Notes: generated by a model from the letters alone, not told the origin. Shown: positions 11,031-22,271, counted from the stretch's first letter. The stretch: DNA of 64,000 nt from Ctena decussata (GCA_963989385.1 OZ022499.1:82325903-82389902), one strand, 5' to 3'. Program-made: numbers and translations.

Positions 11031-13267
11031 TAACCACAGGAAGCATCGTCACGATATTTTATACGTACCTATTTTCTCTTCAACTGGATTGCTTCGTGTC
11101 AGCCATGTCGGAGGTAGAAGACGGATGTATACTTAATGGTACAAGGCTAATTTGTGACCGAGTTCCAACAGTGATCCCTCGAAAAGTACAAGAAGTCTTC
11201 TTAAAGAATATAAATATAGAAAAAGTTACAATGAGGTTCGATGCTGAGGACTGGAAGAACGTAAGCGTCTTGGACATACAATCAGAGACGGGCAAATTCT
11301 TCAAAGATCGGCCTCAGCCCGTATTTCATTTTCTACCGAATTTAAAGGTACTTGGAATCCATGCAGTAAAATTACAAGAGCTGGATAAGGAAGCCTTAGA
11401 AGGGCTTCCCATGCTAAAAGCATTAGACTTATCTAACAGCGTGAGATTAAATGTTGACGAAGTTACTAAGCTATTTTCAATGAACTCCTCTTTAGCTAAC
11501 ATTGAAAACCTTAACTTAGGCTTTGTAAACACCGTCCGCCGTCCTTCACCAACTACCCTAAACAAGTCATTTTTTGAGCTTCTTCGTCAACGGAAAATAA
11601 AAACGCTTAATTTGCACGGTATGGAATTTCAGAAAATGGATTTCAAGAACATGCATAAATTGTGCCAGTCCCTTGAGAGTTTGAACATATCAAATGTGGT
11701 ATATATTTTCCGTACAGAAGATACTGTACTGGATTTAGCACCCTGCAGAAATTTAAAATTTTTTGACATTAGTGAATGGAAGGTCAGATTTCTTGCCATA
11801 CATTACCTTCACCGTCATTTCAAAAACACTCAAAAAGAAGAATTAAGGTTTCATGTTAATCTGACGGGATTCTCGTCATTGCATACGGTATATGCTAACA
11901 GCCTTGACTTTGGGTTTTCCGAGTTTGAAGTAAGAGTAAATCGGGGATATTTAATGTGTACAAGTTGTTTAAATACTGACTCTGTGAAAAACCTATATAT
12001 TAGAGACAACAGACTGAAATGGCTAAATGTTTCATGTGATGCTACTTGTAAAGACTTTAAACTGCAGTTAATAGATGTCTCTTCAAATGGTTTAGAATAT
12101 ATTTCACCCAGACTTCTGAAGCACATTGTTACACTGGAAGATATCAATTTGCATGATAATAATTTACACGTCATGGAGAAGTTTGCAGAGTTTAACAGTT
12201 TGTTTGTAACGTTTTTGAAGTTACGTAAAGTCACATTATCTGCCAATGGATTCACTAATTTACCTACAAATATATTTCAAAGAAATTTGAATTTGGAATT
12301 TATCGATGTTTCAAATAATAAACTTAGTGCTTTGCCTGGGACTTTGAAAGAATTGGATTCACTGAAGTGGCTTGATGTAAGAAACAATGCTTTTCATACT
12401 TTGTCTGGGAATAATTTCGTGTATTTTTCTTCCTTTATTGAACAAAAAATGAATAACTCAGATTCTGACTTTACATTAAGACTCAGTGGAAACCTGTTCA
12501 CATGTAGCTGCAAAGGAAGTCAGCTGATTAAATGGTTGTTTGTGTACCTCATACCTAATATTCATCCATACCCAGCTCTTAAGTGTTCACTAGATGGCGC
12601 TGTAGTTGATATAGACAACACTGCTGCGCTAAAAAGCCAACTTTTATGTTACAGAAACAGCGTTGTTATTTGGTCTGCAGTTTTGTCAGTTATCTTATTT
12701 GTGGCATTAATATGTATAGTAGTTTTATTTGGGTTGTTCTGTAGACGAAAACGCCGAAACCGCAAAAGACAAGAGTTTATAGACAATTTCAAAAATGGTG
12801 TAGAAAATTTACTGTACCTGGCATTTTTGATATTCTGTTCAAAGGAAGAGAAATTGATTGAGGATGTAATACTTCCTGCTCTATCTAATGGTTCGCAGGT
12901 TATTTTTGAAACTAAAACAAAACTGATAGGTGCAGGCTTCAATGAGTATAGATTAGGTCAGATAATTTTCAGTGAAATGGAGAGATGTATAAGGCAGTCA
13001 GCTGTTGTGGTATATTTACATAGTACAGCCTCTTCTAAATGTGCAAGATGTAAACGAGAAGTGAAAATGGCTTGCGAAACAGATAAACCGATTGCTGTGG
13101 TTCTTATTGAGGATGTAGAAGATGAACTTATATCACCGCTGTTAGATATGGTTATAAAAAAATCACCTAAGCTGTCACTTGTTAAAGACAGACATTATTT
13201 TGATTTTGAACAGAATGCAAATAAAGCTTGCAAGTCCATTTTAGACTTAGCTATTGAAATGAAATAG
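11031..13267 (+). CDS. Toll-like receptor (LRR-TM-TIR), copy 1, last exon
   Basis: Likely a single-pass innate immune receptor that would sense ligands by its LRR ectodomain and signal through TIR-adaptor contacts. The exon begins after a CTTCTTTCAG acceptor and is open to TAG at 13265. Counting from the in-frame GTG at 11096 (723 codons): LRRNT-like C-x8-C near 10-19; about 12 degenerate LRRs to about 460; LRRCT with CSC and two more cysteines near 465-520; transmembrane helix about 523-547 followed by RRKRRNRKR; TIR about 571-722. The first ATG in the exon (11105) lies after the hydrophobic leader, so the true start must be in an upstream exon. By analogy with 16491 and 41618 that exon would be ATG ATG TCx G, but I did not find it in the window upstream. 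TIR boxes are unusual: FLIFCSKEE in place of a DAFISY type, YRLGQ in place of RDxxPG, and no C-terminal FW. Confidence 0.9.
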
Positions 13268-13659
13268 TGTCATGAGCTTCTGGACAGAGCCCAGCATATT
13301 CTACAGAAATAACAATCCATATTACCACAGTAAGACTAGTATCCTGAAGCATACGCTGGAGAAAGTGACATCTCGAGATCAAATGAAACTGTTATAGTGA
13401 AGTCATAGATGATTAAAAGTTGTTTTATAAAATGAATGGCTATCCCATGGATGTTAGGCGACGTGCTGCATGCTTGGTTTTACATCTGACCACAGTTGAC
13501 AGTTTTGCTTTCTTGTTTAGTTGGTCGCTGTTGGGTTTGTCCTTATACTCAATGACTTACCCCTTTTAATAAAATGGGGCCTGCCATTCACGGAGAAAGC
13601 TGGAGAGCTAGTTAAGAATGTCAAAATATGCGCAGTCTGGTCAAAGCGTGCACGGTGGG

Positions 13660-14560
13660 CTAACGTTAATATATTAAGGTGTATGGGTACACCACCATAT
13701 TTTTTGCCATTTTACCCCAAAAATATTGTGACTTCCTGTTTGCTTCCGTTGACGACGTAGTCCTTCAAAAACCCTTAAACTCTTCAACCCTTAAAGGAAT
13801 AAAATTGTTTCTAGAGAATTATATGCTTTCTTTTAAGTGTCGACTCTCAATGAAAAGAGAGGTAAAAATGAGTTGATTTTTAGTAAAGCACACGTAGATC
13901 TATAAACCTTAAGTCGAATATAGCATATGCTGTGGGCTTACAAAATAAGCATGTCCATTTGAGCCGCGACACGAGAAAACCAACAAAGTGGTTGTGCGCA
14001 CAACGCAGACTCAGATCGGCCTGGGCATCCGCCCAGTCTGATCAGTCTTTGCTGTCCGCATGGAGCTAGTTTAGACCCTTAGCTACCCTTTAAGCGATTA
14101 GCAAAGAATCTGATCGGACTGGGCGGATGCCCAGGCTGATCTGAGTCTGCGCTGGGTGCACAACCACATTGTTGGTTTCTCTTGTCGCGACTCATTTCAT
14201 CTTTAGCCAACTGACTATGCATCTGACAAGACTGCACATCATTACAGGCAGACATTGGCATAAAAAGTTAATAAAAATGGCTACGCCTGCAATGGAGGCA
14301 AGTGTGTCATTTTTCACTTTTGCCTCCCCCTTTAATGCTAGTCAAGTTTAAAAGGAAGGAATTTGCTCACATAGGAGAAAATTTCCCTTCATGAAGAATA
14401 GATCCCATTTTGAAATGAGTATTTCATCCAGAGAAGCAAACAGGAAGCAATAATAGTTGAAAAAGATGACTGGAAAGCACGGAGGTTGCTTACTGCATGG
14501 CTCGTATGACTTTAACACAGCTCTAAATATAGACCTTAAATTCACATCCTCATTTTTATG
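13660..14560. mobile_element. Non-autonomous element with long terminal inverted repeats
   Basis: The left part (GACTTCCTGTTTGCTTCC near 13730) and the right part (GAAGCAAACAGGAAGC near 14432) are inverted relatives. They are clearer in the sister copy at 40367-41270, where GGTGTATGGGTACACC and GGTGTAGCCATA mark the outer ends. No ORF is supported. It is present next to both receptor copies and so predates the duplication. Confidence 0.6.
13958..14192. mobile_element. Palindromic MITE nested in the 13660 element
   Basis: Ends are inverted: GAGCCGCGACACGAGAAAACC on the left and its complement near 14165-14192. Inner inverted words include GGGCATCCGCCCAG and CTGGGCGGATGCCC. The sister copy is at 40663-40906. 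Confidence 0.75.
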
Positions 14561-14570
14561 ATATTCTATT

Positions 14571-15990
14571 TTTAGCTCACCTGAGCCAGTGACTCAGGGG
14601 GATGGTAAGAATCCGTGGTCCGTCATCCGTCCGTCCGTCGTCCGTCCACAATTTCAAACGACTTCTCTGAAACCGCTTGGCCAATTGTAACCAAATTTTA
14701 TATACAGCTGCCAGGGTCTTCGGAACGAAGAATTGTTTAAACGGTCCTGGTCACATGACCAACATGGCCGCCATGCCTGAAAACTGGTAGGTAGCATTGA
14801 GAATGCAAGTACTACCGAGTTTGTTCAAATTATGTCCTTGAGTTGACCTTGCCCTTTTTTACGGTAAGGTCAAATTTGCTTCCTTGTGCTTTTCTATGAC
14901 AAAATGCTAGAACATAAGATATCTTGGAAACTGTTGAGGAGTTTGGGCTAAAATGGGTATATACAGTCATCTTAATGAGTACATGAAAATTTATGAGTAT
15001 GAGAGGTCAAGGTCATTTTTTTACCTTTGACCAAGGTCTCTCATATTTCAACAATTTCAAACATCTCCTCAAAAGCCACTGGGCCAATTGTAAACAAACT
15101 TCATGTAGAGCCTCCAGGGGTTGATGGAACAAAAATTTGTTCAAACGGTCCAGGTCACATGACCAACATGGCCGCCACGCCCATATATGGTAAAAAGCCT
15201 AAAAATCTTCTTCTCCTGAATCAATAGACCAATGGCCTTGAAACTTGGTATGTAGCATAAGGTACCCAAGTACTAACAAAGTAGCCCAAATGATGACCTT
15301 GGGTTGACACTGACTTTTTTGCGGCAAGGTCAACTATGGTAAAATGCTAGAACAAGATTTCATGGAAAGTTTGGAAGATTTTGGCCTAAAATTTGGTATA
15401 TACAGTCAGTTAAGTGAGTACATGAAGAATTATTAGTACAAGAGGTCAAGATAATTCTTTGACCTTTGACCCAGGTCTCTCATATTTTGACGTTTTCATG
15501 CATTTCCTCAAAAGCCAAAAGACCAGTTGTTAACACATTTCATATAGAGCCTCCAGAGGTTGCTTGAACTAAAATTTGTTCAAACGGTCCAGGTCACATG
15601 ACCAACATGGCCGCCATATCAATTTATGGTATAGACCTCTCCAGAACCAATACAGCTATGGCCTTGAAACTTGGTAAGTAGCATGGAGTACTAGAGTACT
15701 ACCAAGATTGTTCAAATGATGACCTTGGGTTGTCCTTTACCTTTTTTGCCGTATGGTCAAATATGGGAAAATGCTAGAACATAAGATTTCATGGAAAGTT
15801 TTGAAGATTTTGGTCTAAAAATGGTATATACGGTTGTCTTAATGAGTACACGAAGATTTATGAGTAAAAGAGGTCATGGTCATTCTTTGACTTTTGACCC
15901 AAGACTCATATTCTGACCATTTCAGACATAAGAAAAAGCCACTTTGCTAATTGCCCAGGTGAGCGTTTCAGTGCCTCATGGCCCTCTCGT
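14571..15990 (+). mobile_element. CTCACCTG element with internal tandem units of about 450 bp
   Basis: Begins AGCTCACCTGAGCC with a CCGTCCGTCCGTCG tract and ends CAGGTGAGCGTTTCAG then CCTCTCG. Three internal units repeat the order ACATGACCAACATGGCCGCC, CTTGAAACTTGGT, TGACCTTGGGTTG, AGGTCAAGGTCATT. No ORF. The duplicate locus (near 41320-41335) lacks it, which fixes both ends and shows a later insertion. A related copy in opposite orientation is at 50225-52524. Confidence 0.85.
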
Positions 15991-16210
15991 TTATTTTATG
16001 CATGAAAACATCTGATTTTATTTATCCCATGATTTCATCGTACGCATAGAGTTTGAGTACAATAATGGTAATTGGTATACATTCTTATTATGTGTTAGTG
16101 TGTGTCAGCTATTCAACTACCAAATAAGAAATAAATGAATAAATAAAAATGAATAATGATAATAATTAAAAGAAATCTATCATAGAAAGTTTGCTATCAC
16201 AGAAGAGACA

Positions 16211-16424
16211 TACCGTAAAAATTCTAAATATTGGGACACCAAAAAAAAGTACCATAATTGTCCTGAAATTGGAACAGTTTGGTTTTACAGTGCAGTAATG
16301 TGTCCAAAACATGCAAATGGGATGGCAAATATTGTAAACCCTTATCAGACTGCTCCGCAGTCTGATCTGGGTTTGCACTATTTGCTCAGACCTAACTGTC
16401 CCAATATATAGAGATTTTACGGTA
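16211..16424. mobile_element. MITE with about 28-bp terminal inverted repeats
   Basis: Left end TACCGTAAAAATTC with ATTGGGACA; right end TGTCCCAAT with GATTTTACGGTA. There are no ORFs. It is absent from the corresponding place in the duplicate (near 41555-41575). It ends 16 bp before the TATA box of the first exon downstream. Confidence 0.85.
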
Positions 16425-16440
16425 AAACGATTTCTGTAGT

Positions 16441-16447
16441 TATAAAG
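16441..16447 (+). promoter_or_regulatory. TATA box of the receptor first exon
   Basis: TATAAAG, 50 bp before the ATG at 16491. The duplicate has TATAAAATA 40 bp before its ATG. Both are followed by a shared CGTSRTGTTCAG block that could mark the transcription start. Function is inferred from position and conservation. Confidence 0.55.
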
Positions 16448-16490
16448 CGAGCCCATCCCGTCGTGTTCAGCGAAAAGAAAACTGGAGAGC

Positions 16491-16500
16491 ATGATGTCGG
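16491..16500 (+). CDS. 10-bp first coding exon of a Toll-like receptor
   Basis: Sequence ATG ATG TCG G followed by a strong donor, GTAAGAAT. It ends in phase 1. All three receptor last exons begin TA after the acceptor, so the junction codon becomes GTA (Val) and the frame runs straight into the hydrophobic leader. The most likely partner downstream is copy 2 (37732), giving an intron of about 21 kb, now full of transposons. Splicing to copy 2 is inference. No RNA evidence is available here. Confidence 0.6.
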
Positions 16501-16553
16501 GTAAGAATTATTTATTTTATTTTACAAGGACATATCATAGGAGTTCACATGAT

Positions 16554-16672
16554 ACTACACTATTAAAAAAAACCCCGTAAATTTTAAGGTATAATACCTA
16601 AAATCTGGCTGCCAGTTCATTTACCGTTATTTTTAAAATAACCGCATCCAAAAATACCTTAATAGTGTTGGA
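16554..16672. mobile_element. Small MITE-like inverted repeat
   Basis: Left ACACTATTAA and right TTAATAGTGTTGG are inverted, enclosing about 95 bp of AT-rich sequence with AAGGTATAATACC in the middle. Boundaries are approximate. Confidence 0.5.
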
Positions 16673-17089
16673 GGGCTATATGGCTAAAACATTCTACCCT
16701 ACTTTGTGCAATGATTTCTGCAAATATATACGGGCATCCGTAGAGAGAACGGGAAATGCACATGCAGCTGGTTGTAGTTATTCTACAGTAAAATTTCCTT
16801 TTTTTTTTGCTACAGTGTATCTTTTCAAACGGTAAAAGTATAGTCTTCAACCTAGAAAAGGACCTCCAACAGTTGTAATGCATATTTTCTATGCTAATTG
16901 TTAATAATAAACTTTCGAACTGCGAAATAATTTGTTCTTAATGTCAGGGTTGGTGCTTTTTGTAAGATTGTCGCGTGTGTTGTGTGGGTGGTGGTTGTTT
17001 TTGTTGGCTTGAACAACTAAGTATATGATGAACCAAGGCAGAATAAAGGGCGAGGGTTGGTCGACCACAAACCGGTTAAGTACACCCAC

Positions 17090-17141
17090 CCGTCCCCCCC
17101 CCCCTTCCCACCACCACTACACACACACACGCACACACAAT
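17090..17141. repeat. C-run and short CA microsatellite
   Basis: A run of eleven or more C residues near 17094 followed by imperfect CA dinucleotides to about 17140. Confidence 0.8.
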
Positions 17142-17360
17142 AATTTCATTACTGGCCGACCCAAGGCGGCACTTCTGTTCTGGCTCTTCTTGGTTAATTT
17201 ACGGTATGTGTTGTTAGAACTTTGCTATGTGCATTGATATATTGTTTGTGATGCTCAGGCTAGAACGTTGACTACCTACATGGGAAATGGCTGTTCAGAA
17301 TGGCTGTTCAGATGGCTGCCGCTGGTGTTATTTTTTGGTGATGATTAGTTTTGTGTTGTC
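17142..17360 (+). repeat. Interspersed repeat family B fragment
   Basis: The segment TTTCATTACTGGCCGACCCAAGGCGGCA matches 43250-43290 (+) and, inverted, 19875-19900. The class is unknown. Confidence 0.5.
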
Positions 17361-17688
17361 TTTTTTCCCACATGGTGTCTTGGGTTGGATCTGGAATTGA
17401 AATGTGTCAGTTCCTGAGAATTTTCCTCCTAGCTACCCTTTATTGGTATTAAACTTAGTTTCTGATTTTTAGCATAGAGACTTCAGGTTTTCTGGTAGAA
17501 AATAAATCAGTTTTTATGATTGATTGTAAGTGAAATACGAAAGACGGGAAATATTCTAAAATAACATTCATCCCCCACTCTCTCCTCTCCTAGCTCAGCT
17601 CTGGGCCAGAAAATGCCCAGAAACAAGTTTCAATTTTCACTTTGTTTCTGAAATAATTTCGGCCCGGGGCTGGACTACTCCTCTACCT
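17361..17688. other. No gene recognised
   Basis: Pyrimidine-rich and AT-rich DNA without a supportable ORF. Confidence 0.35.
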
Positions 17689-17711
17689 GCACACACACAC
17701 ATACACACACA

Positions 17712-17743
<32 letters not shown>
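17689..17743. repeat. CA microsatellite
   Basis: About 27 CA dinucleotides, interrupted twice by AT. Confidence 0.95.
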
Positions 17744-18053
17744 TGAAATTGGGTTAATCAAGGTTTTATGATTTCGAAGGAGATAACGTTTGAACAATAA
17801 CAGGCAGATGATGGAACACGCTGTTTCATAAACTTGCCAGGAACCTTCCGCTTTTGAGATAGCGAAAGTGTTAAAATTCATTTAGCAATCATATATCAAC
17901 ATCCTACCTAAATAAAATACATGTAAGATGTAACCGCCAAGTTTACAGAATTATTATCTTTAAGTCTTAATTTATCTATTTGGTCCTTCATTCAGTATCA
18001 TGCAGTTTACATTTTCTTGCCTTTTGTGACCAAATCTAATATAAAATGTCAGA

Positions 18054-18281
18054 TCAGGGGCCGTATTCGTAAAGCCACTTAAGTCGTTGCCATGCTGTTG
18101 CTAAGGCTGAATTTCTGTGAAGGAGATTCCCTACAACTATGAAATTTGCTCTGGAGGAACAGTCTTTGTAAGACTGTTCCTCCAGTGCAAATTTCATAGT
18201 TGTAGGGAATCTCCTTTATAGATATTTAGCCTTAGCAACCGCATAGCAACGACTTAAGTGGCTTTATGAATACGGCCCCAG
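18054..18281. mobile_element. Palindromic MITE 'GGGGCCGTATTC', copy A
   Basis: An almost perfect palindrome of about 228 bp. The ends read TCAGGGGCCGTATTC and GAATACGGCCCC. The inner arms carry AAGTCGTTGC, TTGCTAAGGCT and GAGATTCCCTACAACTATG, with a centre near GGAACAGTCTTTGTAAGACTG. The same element is inside receptor copy 3 (48454-48680) and at 52792-53020. Confidence 0.9.
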
Positions 18282-18792
18282 TTATTCAGTTTCAGTAGCT
18301 GACACTTACTAGTATTTTTCATATCCTCTGGCTATCCACTGTCAAACACGAAACGTGTGCCACTTTTTACAGCTGTATTTCTTTTATTTGTCTATTTTTT
18401 TTTTCCAATGGCATTTTCTGTTGCTGAATTTAGACCAGTATAATACTCGCGTCTTAAGAAACATACGAACAGTGAAGACCTTGACACGCGAGCACTCCTT
18501 TGCAGAAGTCTGGTCTGAATTCCATACATAAGTTCTCCTGTAGTAAAGACTTGAAACTACGGGCCATACTCGAACAAAAGAGAAATAGAACTAATCAGCC
18601 AATAAATAAATAGATAGAATCTAGTAGAAATGAATAAATAAATAAAAATAATAATTATATAGATACTAAAACCACTATAATAGTAATTGCATAATCGAGG
18701 CCTATGAGAGACGGAACAGTTTTAAAACATTTTGTGTGTGAAAATTCGACGCCATGCATCGGGGATTTGCAGTTTTACTGGACCGCATGACC
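18282..18792. other. No gene recognised
   Basis: AT-rich spacer between two MITEs. Nothing supportable. Confidence 0.35.
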
Positions 18793-18994
18793 TAGGGTGG
18801 AGTCGGTTAACTCCGGAGAGCGGGTAAATTCGGACATACCATTGCAAACAGTGAAAATACAGTTGAGCCGTCTCATCAGGATTTTCACTATTTACCCAGT
18901 TATTTTTGTCTTAATTCCTAACAACTGACATATAAAGGAAACAATTTCACTGTCCGAATTTACCTGCTGTCCGAATTTACCTGACTTGACCCTA
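18793..18994. mobile_element. MITE with TAGGGT termini
   Basis: Left end TAGGGTGGAGTCGG with GGGTAAATTCGGACA; right end CTGTCCGAATTTACC repeated twice, then GACTTGACCCTA. The arms are inverted and the interior is non-coding. The ends are TA, compatible with TA target choice. Confidence 0.75.
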
Positions 18995-19170
18995 CTGAAT
19001 TGAGTGTTCGCCTTTCACGGAGCGGTCGTGGGCTCGACACCCAACGGGCGGCACATGAACGAACAAATTATTTCCGTAGGCGAGGAAATCCGTAGTGTGT
19101 CCTCAGCTGGAAAAAGTGGTATCAGGGTGACGGTAAGTGGCGCCCGCCTAATCAAACCAACAAATCTGTA
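18995..19170 (+). repeat. Possible tRNA-like SINE head
   Basis: GTGTTCGCCTTTCACGGAG and the B-box-like GGGCTCGACACCC suggest a SINE of tRNA type. The rest of the body is unrecognised. Weak call. Confidence 0.35.
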
Positions 19171-19849
19171 CATTGCATGCAAAACTTCTTGCACACCGAG
19201 GTTATGTGCATGTTATGGTTTCGTACCCAGGGACTGTGGCCTCGTTATTTTTAATTTTTTTTTGTAAGAATTTTTTTTATATTTATTTATCATCACCATT
19301 AATTTGTAACAAATCTTGCATAAAATGTATTGATCGAAAAACAATCAGTTATACAGTCTGTAACTTTTAAAAATTAATTTTTGATAGTAATAGTGATTAT
19401 TTTCAAGAATACAATAATTATATATTAATTAATAATAGAGAACCTAAGTCAGTTAGGCCTACTGCTACATAAACAACAGTGATTTAGGTAAACTTTTGTC
19501 TAGAATTTCAGAACAAAATGTTTGAAAGACTATAGGCTCCAGTTTTCACAGTGGTTATGACCTTTTCATGCATTTGCCGGGTTTCATGAATAAATTTATG
19601 ATGAGAACTTAATCTTGCTCAACTTTTACACTCGGCAGAAATAAACATCTGAAAGTTTTCAGAATGACCAAAAGTTACAGATCATATGACTTTAATTTAT
19701 TAACGACAGATATACATTTTTCTATACAAAGGCTATGGGAATAACAGAATGGAAAAACCCTTATTTCTATATATTTTTCTATATATTTCTATTTTGGAAT
19801 ATAACAGAAAACAGAAAGCAAAACCATTTTACTGGGCGACAACACAAAA
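19171..19849. other. No gene recognised
   Basis: AT-rich. Only short frames without features. Confidence 0.35.
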
Positions 19850-20075
19850 GCGTCAGTAAGAACATGTTACATTGAGGAACAACAGCAGAACCGCCTTGGA
19901 GCGGTCAGTATTAGAATACTAAAGGGGGTGGGGTGGTTTTAACTAGTTTCACTGAAACCGTCCCCTTGCTCTCAGCTTCTGCAAATGTTAAACATTGTTC
20001 GGTCCGCGTGAAGGTTTCCTAAAAAATCAACGAATCATGATAGGAAACAGAAGGATAAAATGATGAAACAAAGAT
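19850..20075 (-). repeat. Interspersed repeat family B fragment, inverted
   Basis: Contains AGAACCGCCTTGGAGCGGTC and TTCGGTCCGCGTGAAGG, the complements of family B words at 43260-43290 and 36293-36308. It abuts the 3' end of the LINE remnant that follows. Confidence 0.5.
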
Positions 20076-20099
20076 GAGGACTCGATAAAAACAAAATAT

Positions 20100-20875
20100 T
20101 GAAAAACATGGAGATCCCTTAGGTGTCAAATACCACCACCAGGATCTATTCTATTCTATCCAATAACCTTACAAAGTCGTTGAGGCTTCACAGATGACTT
20201 CCAAACGATCGCTTTCCACCTTGTCCTGTTTTCAGCTGCCTTAGCTGAGCTTGCCAAGTCCATCCCTGTTCACTCTTTAGTATTGTCTTTCCACCTCTTC
20301 TTCTGTCTACCTCTTCTTTTCTCCTTTTACTGTGCTCTGTAGAATCGCCTTTGCTAAACCAGAAGGCCCTGAGACATGGCCAAACCACCTTAGTTTCCGT
20401 TTCTTGACCAGCGTCAGGAGTTCATCATATTCTGAATGGCTGCTTGGATCTTTCTGCGAACCTCCTCATTGGTTATATGGTCCTTGTGCAAATGTTCAGT
20501 AACCTTCGGTAGCATCTCATCTCAAAGGCCTGCGGGTTTTTTTCTCTAACTCTGCTGTCAAGGTCCACGATTCATAGGGATACAGAAATATGGAAATGAC
20601 AAGGGAGGACATAAGTTTCACCTTTGATCCAAGAGATATGTTGTTATCTCTCCAAATTGGCTTCAGCTTTTAAAGAGCTGAACTGGCTTGTGCAATCATT
20701 GAGAGGACTTCCTTTTTAGAGCCATCATCTGAGACAATTACTCCTAAATATTTAAAGCTTGTTACAGTACCAAGCTTCTGCCCTTTTACCTTGATCTCCC
20801 TCCGGATGCCATTGGCGCTATTTGTCATCAATTCGGTCTTCTCAGCGCTGATCTCCATTTTATACCTTGTGCAGA
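20100..20875 (-). mobile_element. LINE remnant (reverse transcriptase C-terminal part)
   Basis: The minus-strand translation contains MEISAEKTELMTNSANG, then FKYLGVIVSDDGS, then IWRDNNISLGSKVKLM, a YPYESWTLTAELE string and a QGGKRSFGSH-type end. These are the thumb and C-terminal portions of an endonuclease/reverse-transcriptase retrotransposon. Several stops and frame changes show it is dead. The palm catalytic motif (YADD type) lies upstream and is missing. It is the same family as the fragment at 7186-7346. Confidence 0.8.
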
Positions 20876-21048
20876 TTATATTTTTTGTATTTATTTATTT
20901 ATTTAAACATTATTTAAGGAGGGTGACACAGTTATCTGAGAGAGCTAGTCTACCTTGCGGCCCTCCACAAATTTACTGAGACTGTCAACTAGGGCTTCTA
21001 GTTCCTGCTGTTCCTCAGCTAGAGCGTCTAGATTCAGATTATATCAGG

Positions 21049-22128
21049 GCCCTGGTTCACTGTCATTTCTATAACTTAGGGACGACCTTAACTTTAGGTG
21101 GAAAATTTAATGTCTTGATAGATGGAAGAGAATTCATTTGACTTTTCTTTCTCATTAAAAAGCTCACATGAAGATCTGTCTGTACAATGTCAGTAGGAAC
21201 ACGCAAGAACTGTAAATCAAAGTGATTTTCTGAGCGTGTTTTTTTAACCTACATAAAACCATAAAAACGTAACGTATCTCCCTGAAAGTTAACAGACTTC
21301 TTATTTTCGTTGTTCGTTACAGTTCAGAATACAAAATAAACGTACATGCTGCTTAAAAAGTGTTTTAAAAGGAAAGATCAAAGGGTAATTTTCTACGAAT
21401 AAATCTGAAAAAATAATATCGTTATTGAAAATTTACGTAGTGCTGAAGGTGCATTATTGCATAATGAAGAGCGTCCTAGCAATTATTTATTCCAGTTCTT
21501 TCTCAAATTGTAATGTAGACCAGATGTAAACGGTAGCTTTTTTTCTCAATGTTCAACCATGTACAAAGTAAAAGTACACTGGACGCATTTATTAAATATA
21601 GGGTAGGCAAGCATACCTATGTTAACACCTACAACATAAATAATACATTACTGACATGGTCAGTGGTGTGTAGATGAAATTGTTCAACCTTGTTAATCTA
21701 GTATCACCTGTCTCACCTGTGTGTTTTGACAAAAAAATTTGGACACAGACTGCATCTTTATTCATCTGCTCAGCCTGATAATGTGTGAAAGAGTTTGAAA
21801 AAATAATTGCTAGGACGCTCTCCATTATGCAACAAGGTACTCTAAGCACTAAGTATATTTTCAATACTGATATTATTTTTTTCAGATTTATTCGCAGAAA
21901 ATTACCCTTTGATCTTCTCTTATAAAAATACTTTTTAACATTAACAAATGCTGCATTTTGGGATTCTAAATTATGAGAAACAACGTAAAGGAGGCATCTG
22001 CTAAGTTTTGGAAAGATCAGTGTTATTTTGAGTATTTTATGCAGATTTTTGTCTTTGTCCCAAATCAGTGATTATCACCACCTTAAGGTTGTCTTTAACT
22101 TTAAAAATGATTGTGAACCTGGTCCAAG
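21049..22128 (-). mobile_element. Foldback element, uninterrupted copy
   Basis: The two arms (about 21060-21500 and 21750-22120) are inverted relatives of each other: CCTGAAAGTTAACAGA, GATCAAAGGGTAATTTTC, GAGCGTCCTAGCAATTATT and their complements. The middle carries a short minus-strand frame with no known domain. The whole element recurs in opposite orientation at 53440-54990, where another element has inserted at the position matching 21684-21690 here. Confidence 0.85.
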
Positions 22129-22194
22129 ATAAGATAAGGATAAGATAAGATAAGCATAGACAAGGTAAGATAAGAAAAGAAGATATGGTTAGTT

Positions 22195-22271
<77 letters not shown>
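22129..22271. repeat. GATAA and GATA microsatellites
   Basis: A GATAA-rich lead (22129-22170) followed from 22195 by about 19 uninterrupted GATA units. Confidence 0.95.

Larger units (their letters stand above)
9375..16505 (+). repeat. Segmental duplication, left copy
   Basis: Collinear with 35705-41640. It covers a minus-strand gene relic, a mariner relic, the receptor's last exon, a 3' inverted-repeat element, and a promoter with a 10-bp exon. The left copy is longer because two elements (14571-15990 and 16211-16424) are absent from the right copy. Synteny of many independent landmarks makes this a true segmental duplication. Confidence 0.9.

Noticed and set aside
11080..12942. Minus-strand open frames inside the receptor exons (also at 37781-39643 and 48630-49979)
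   Set aside because: They are shadows of the long receptor frame on the plus strand and recur simply because the exons are duplicated.
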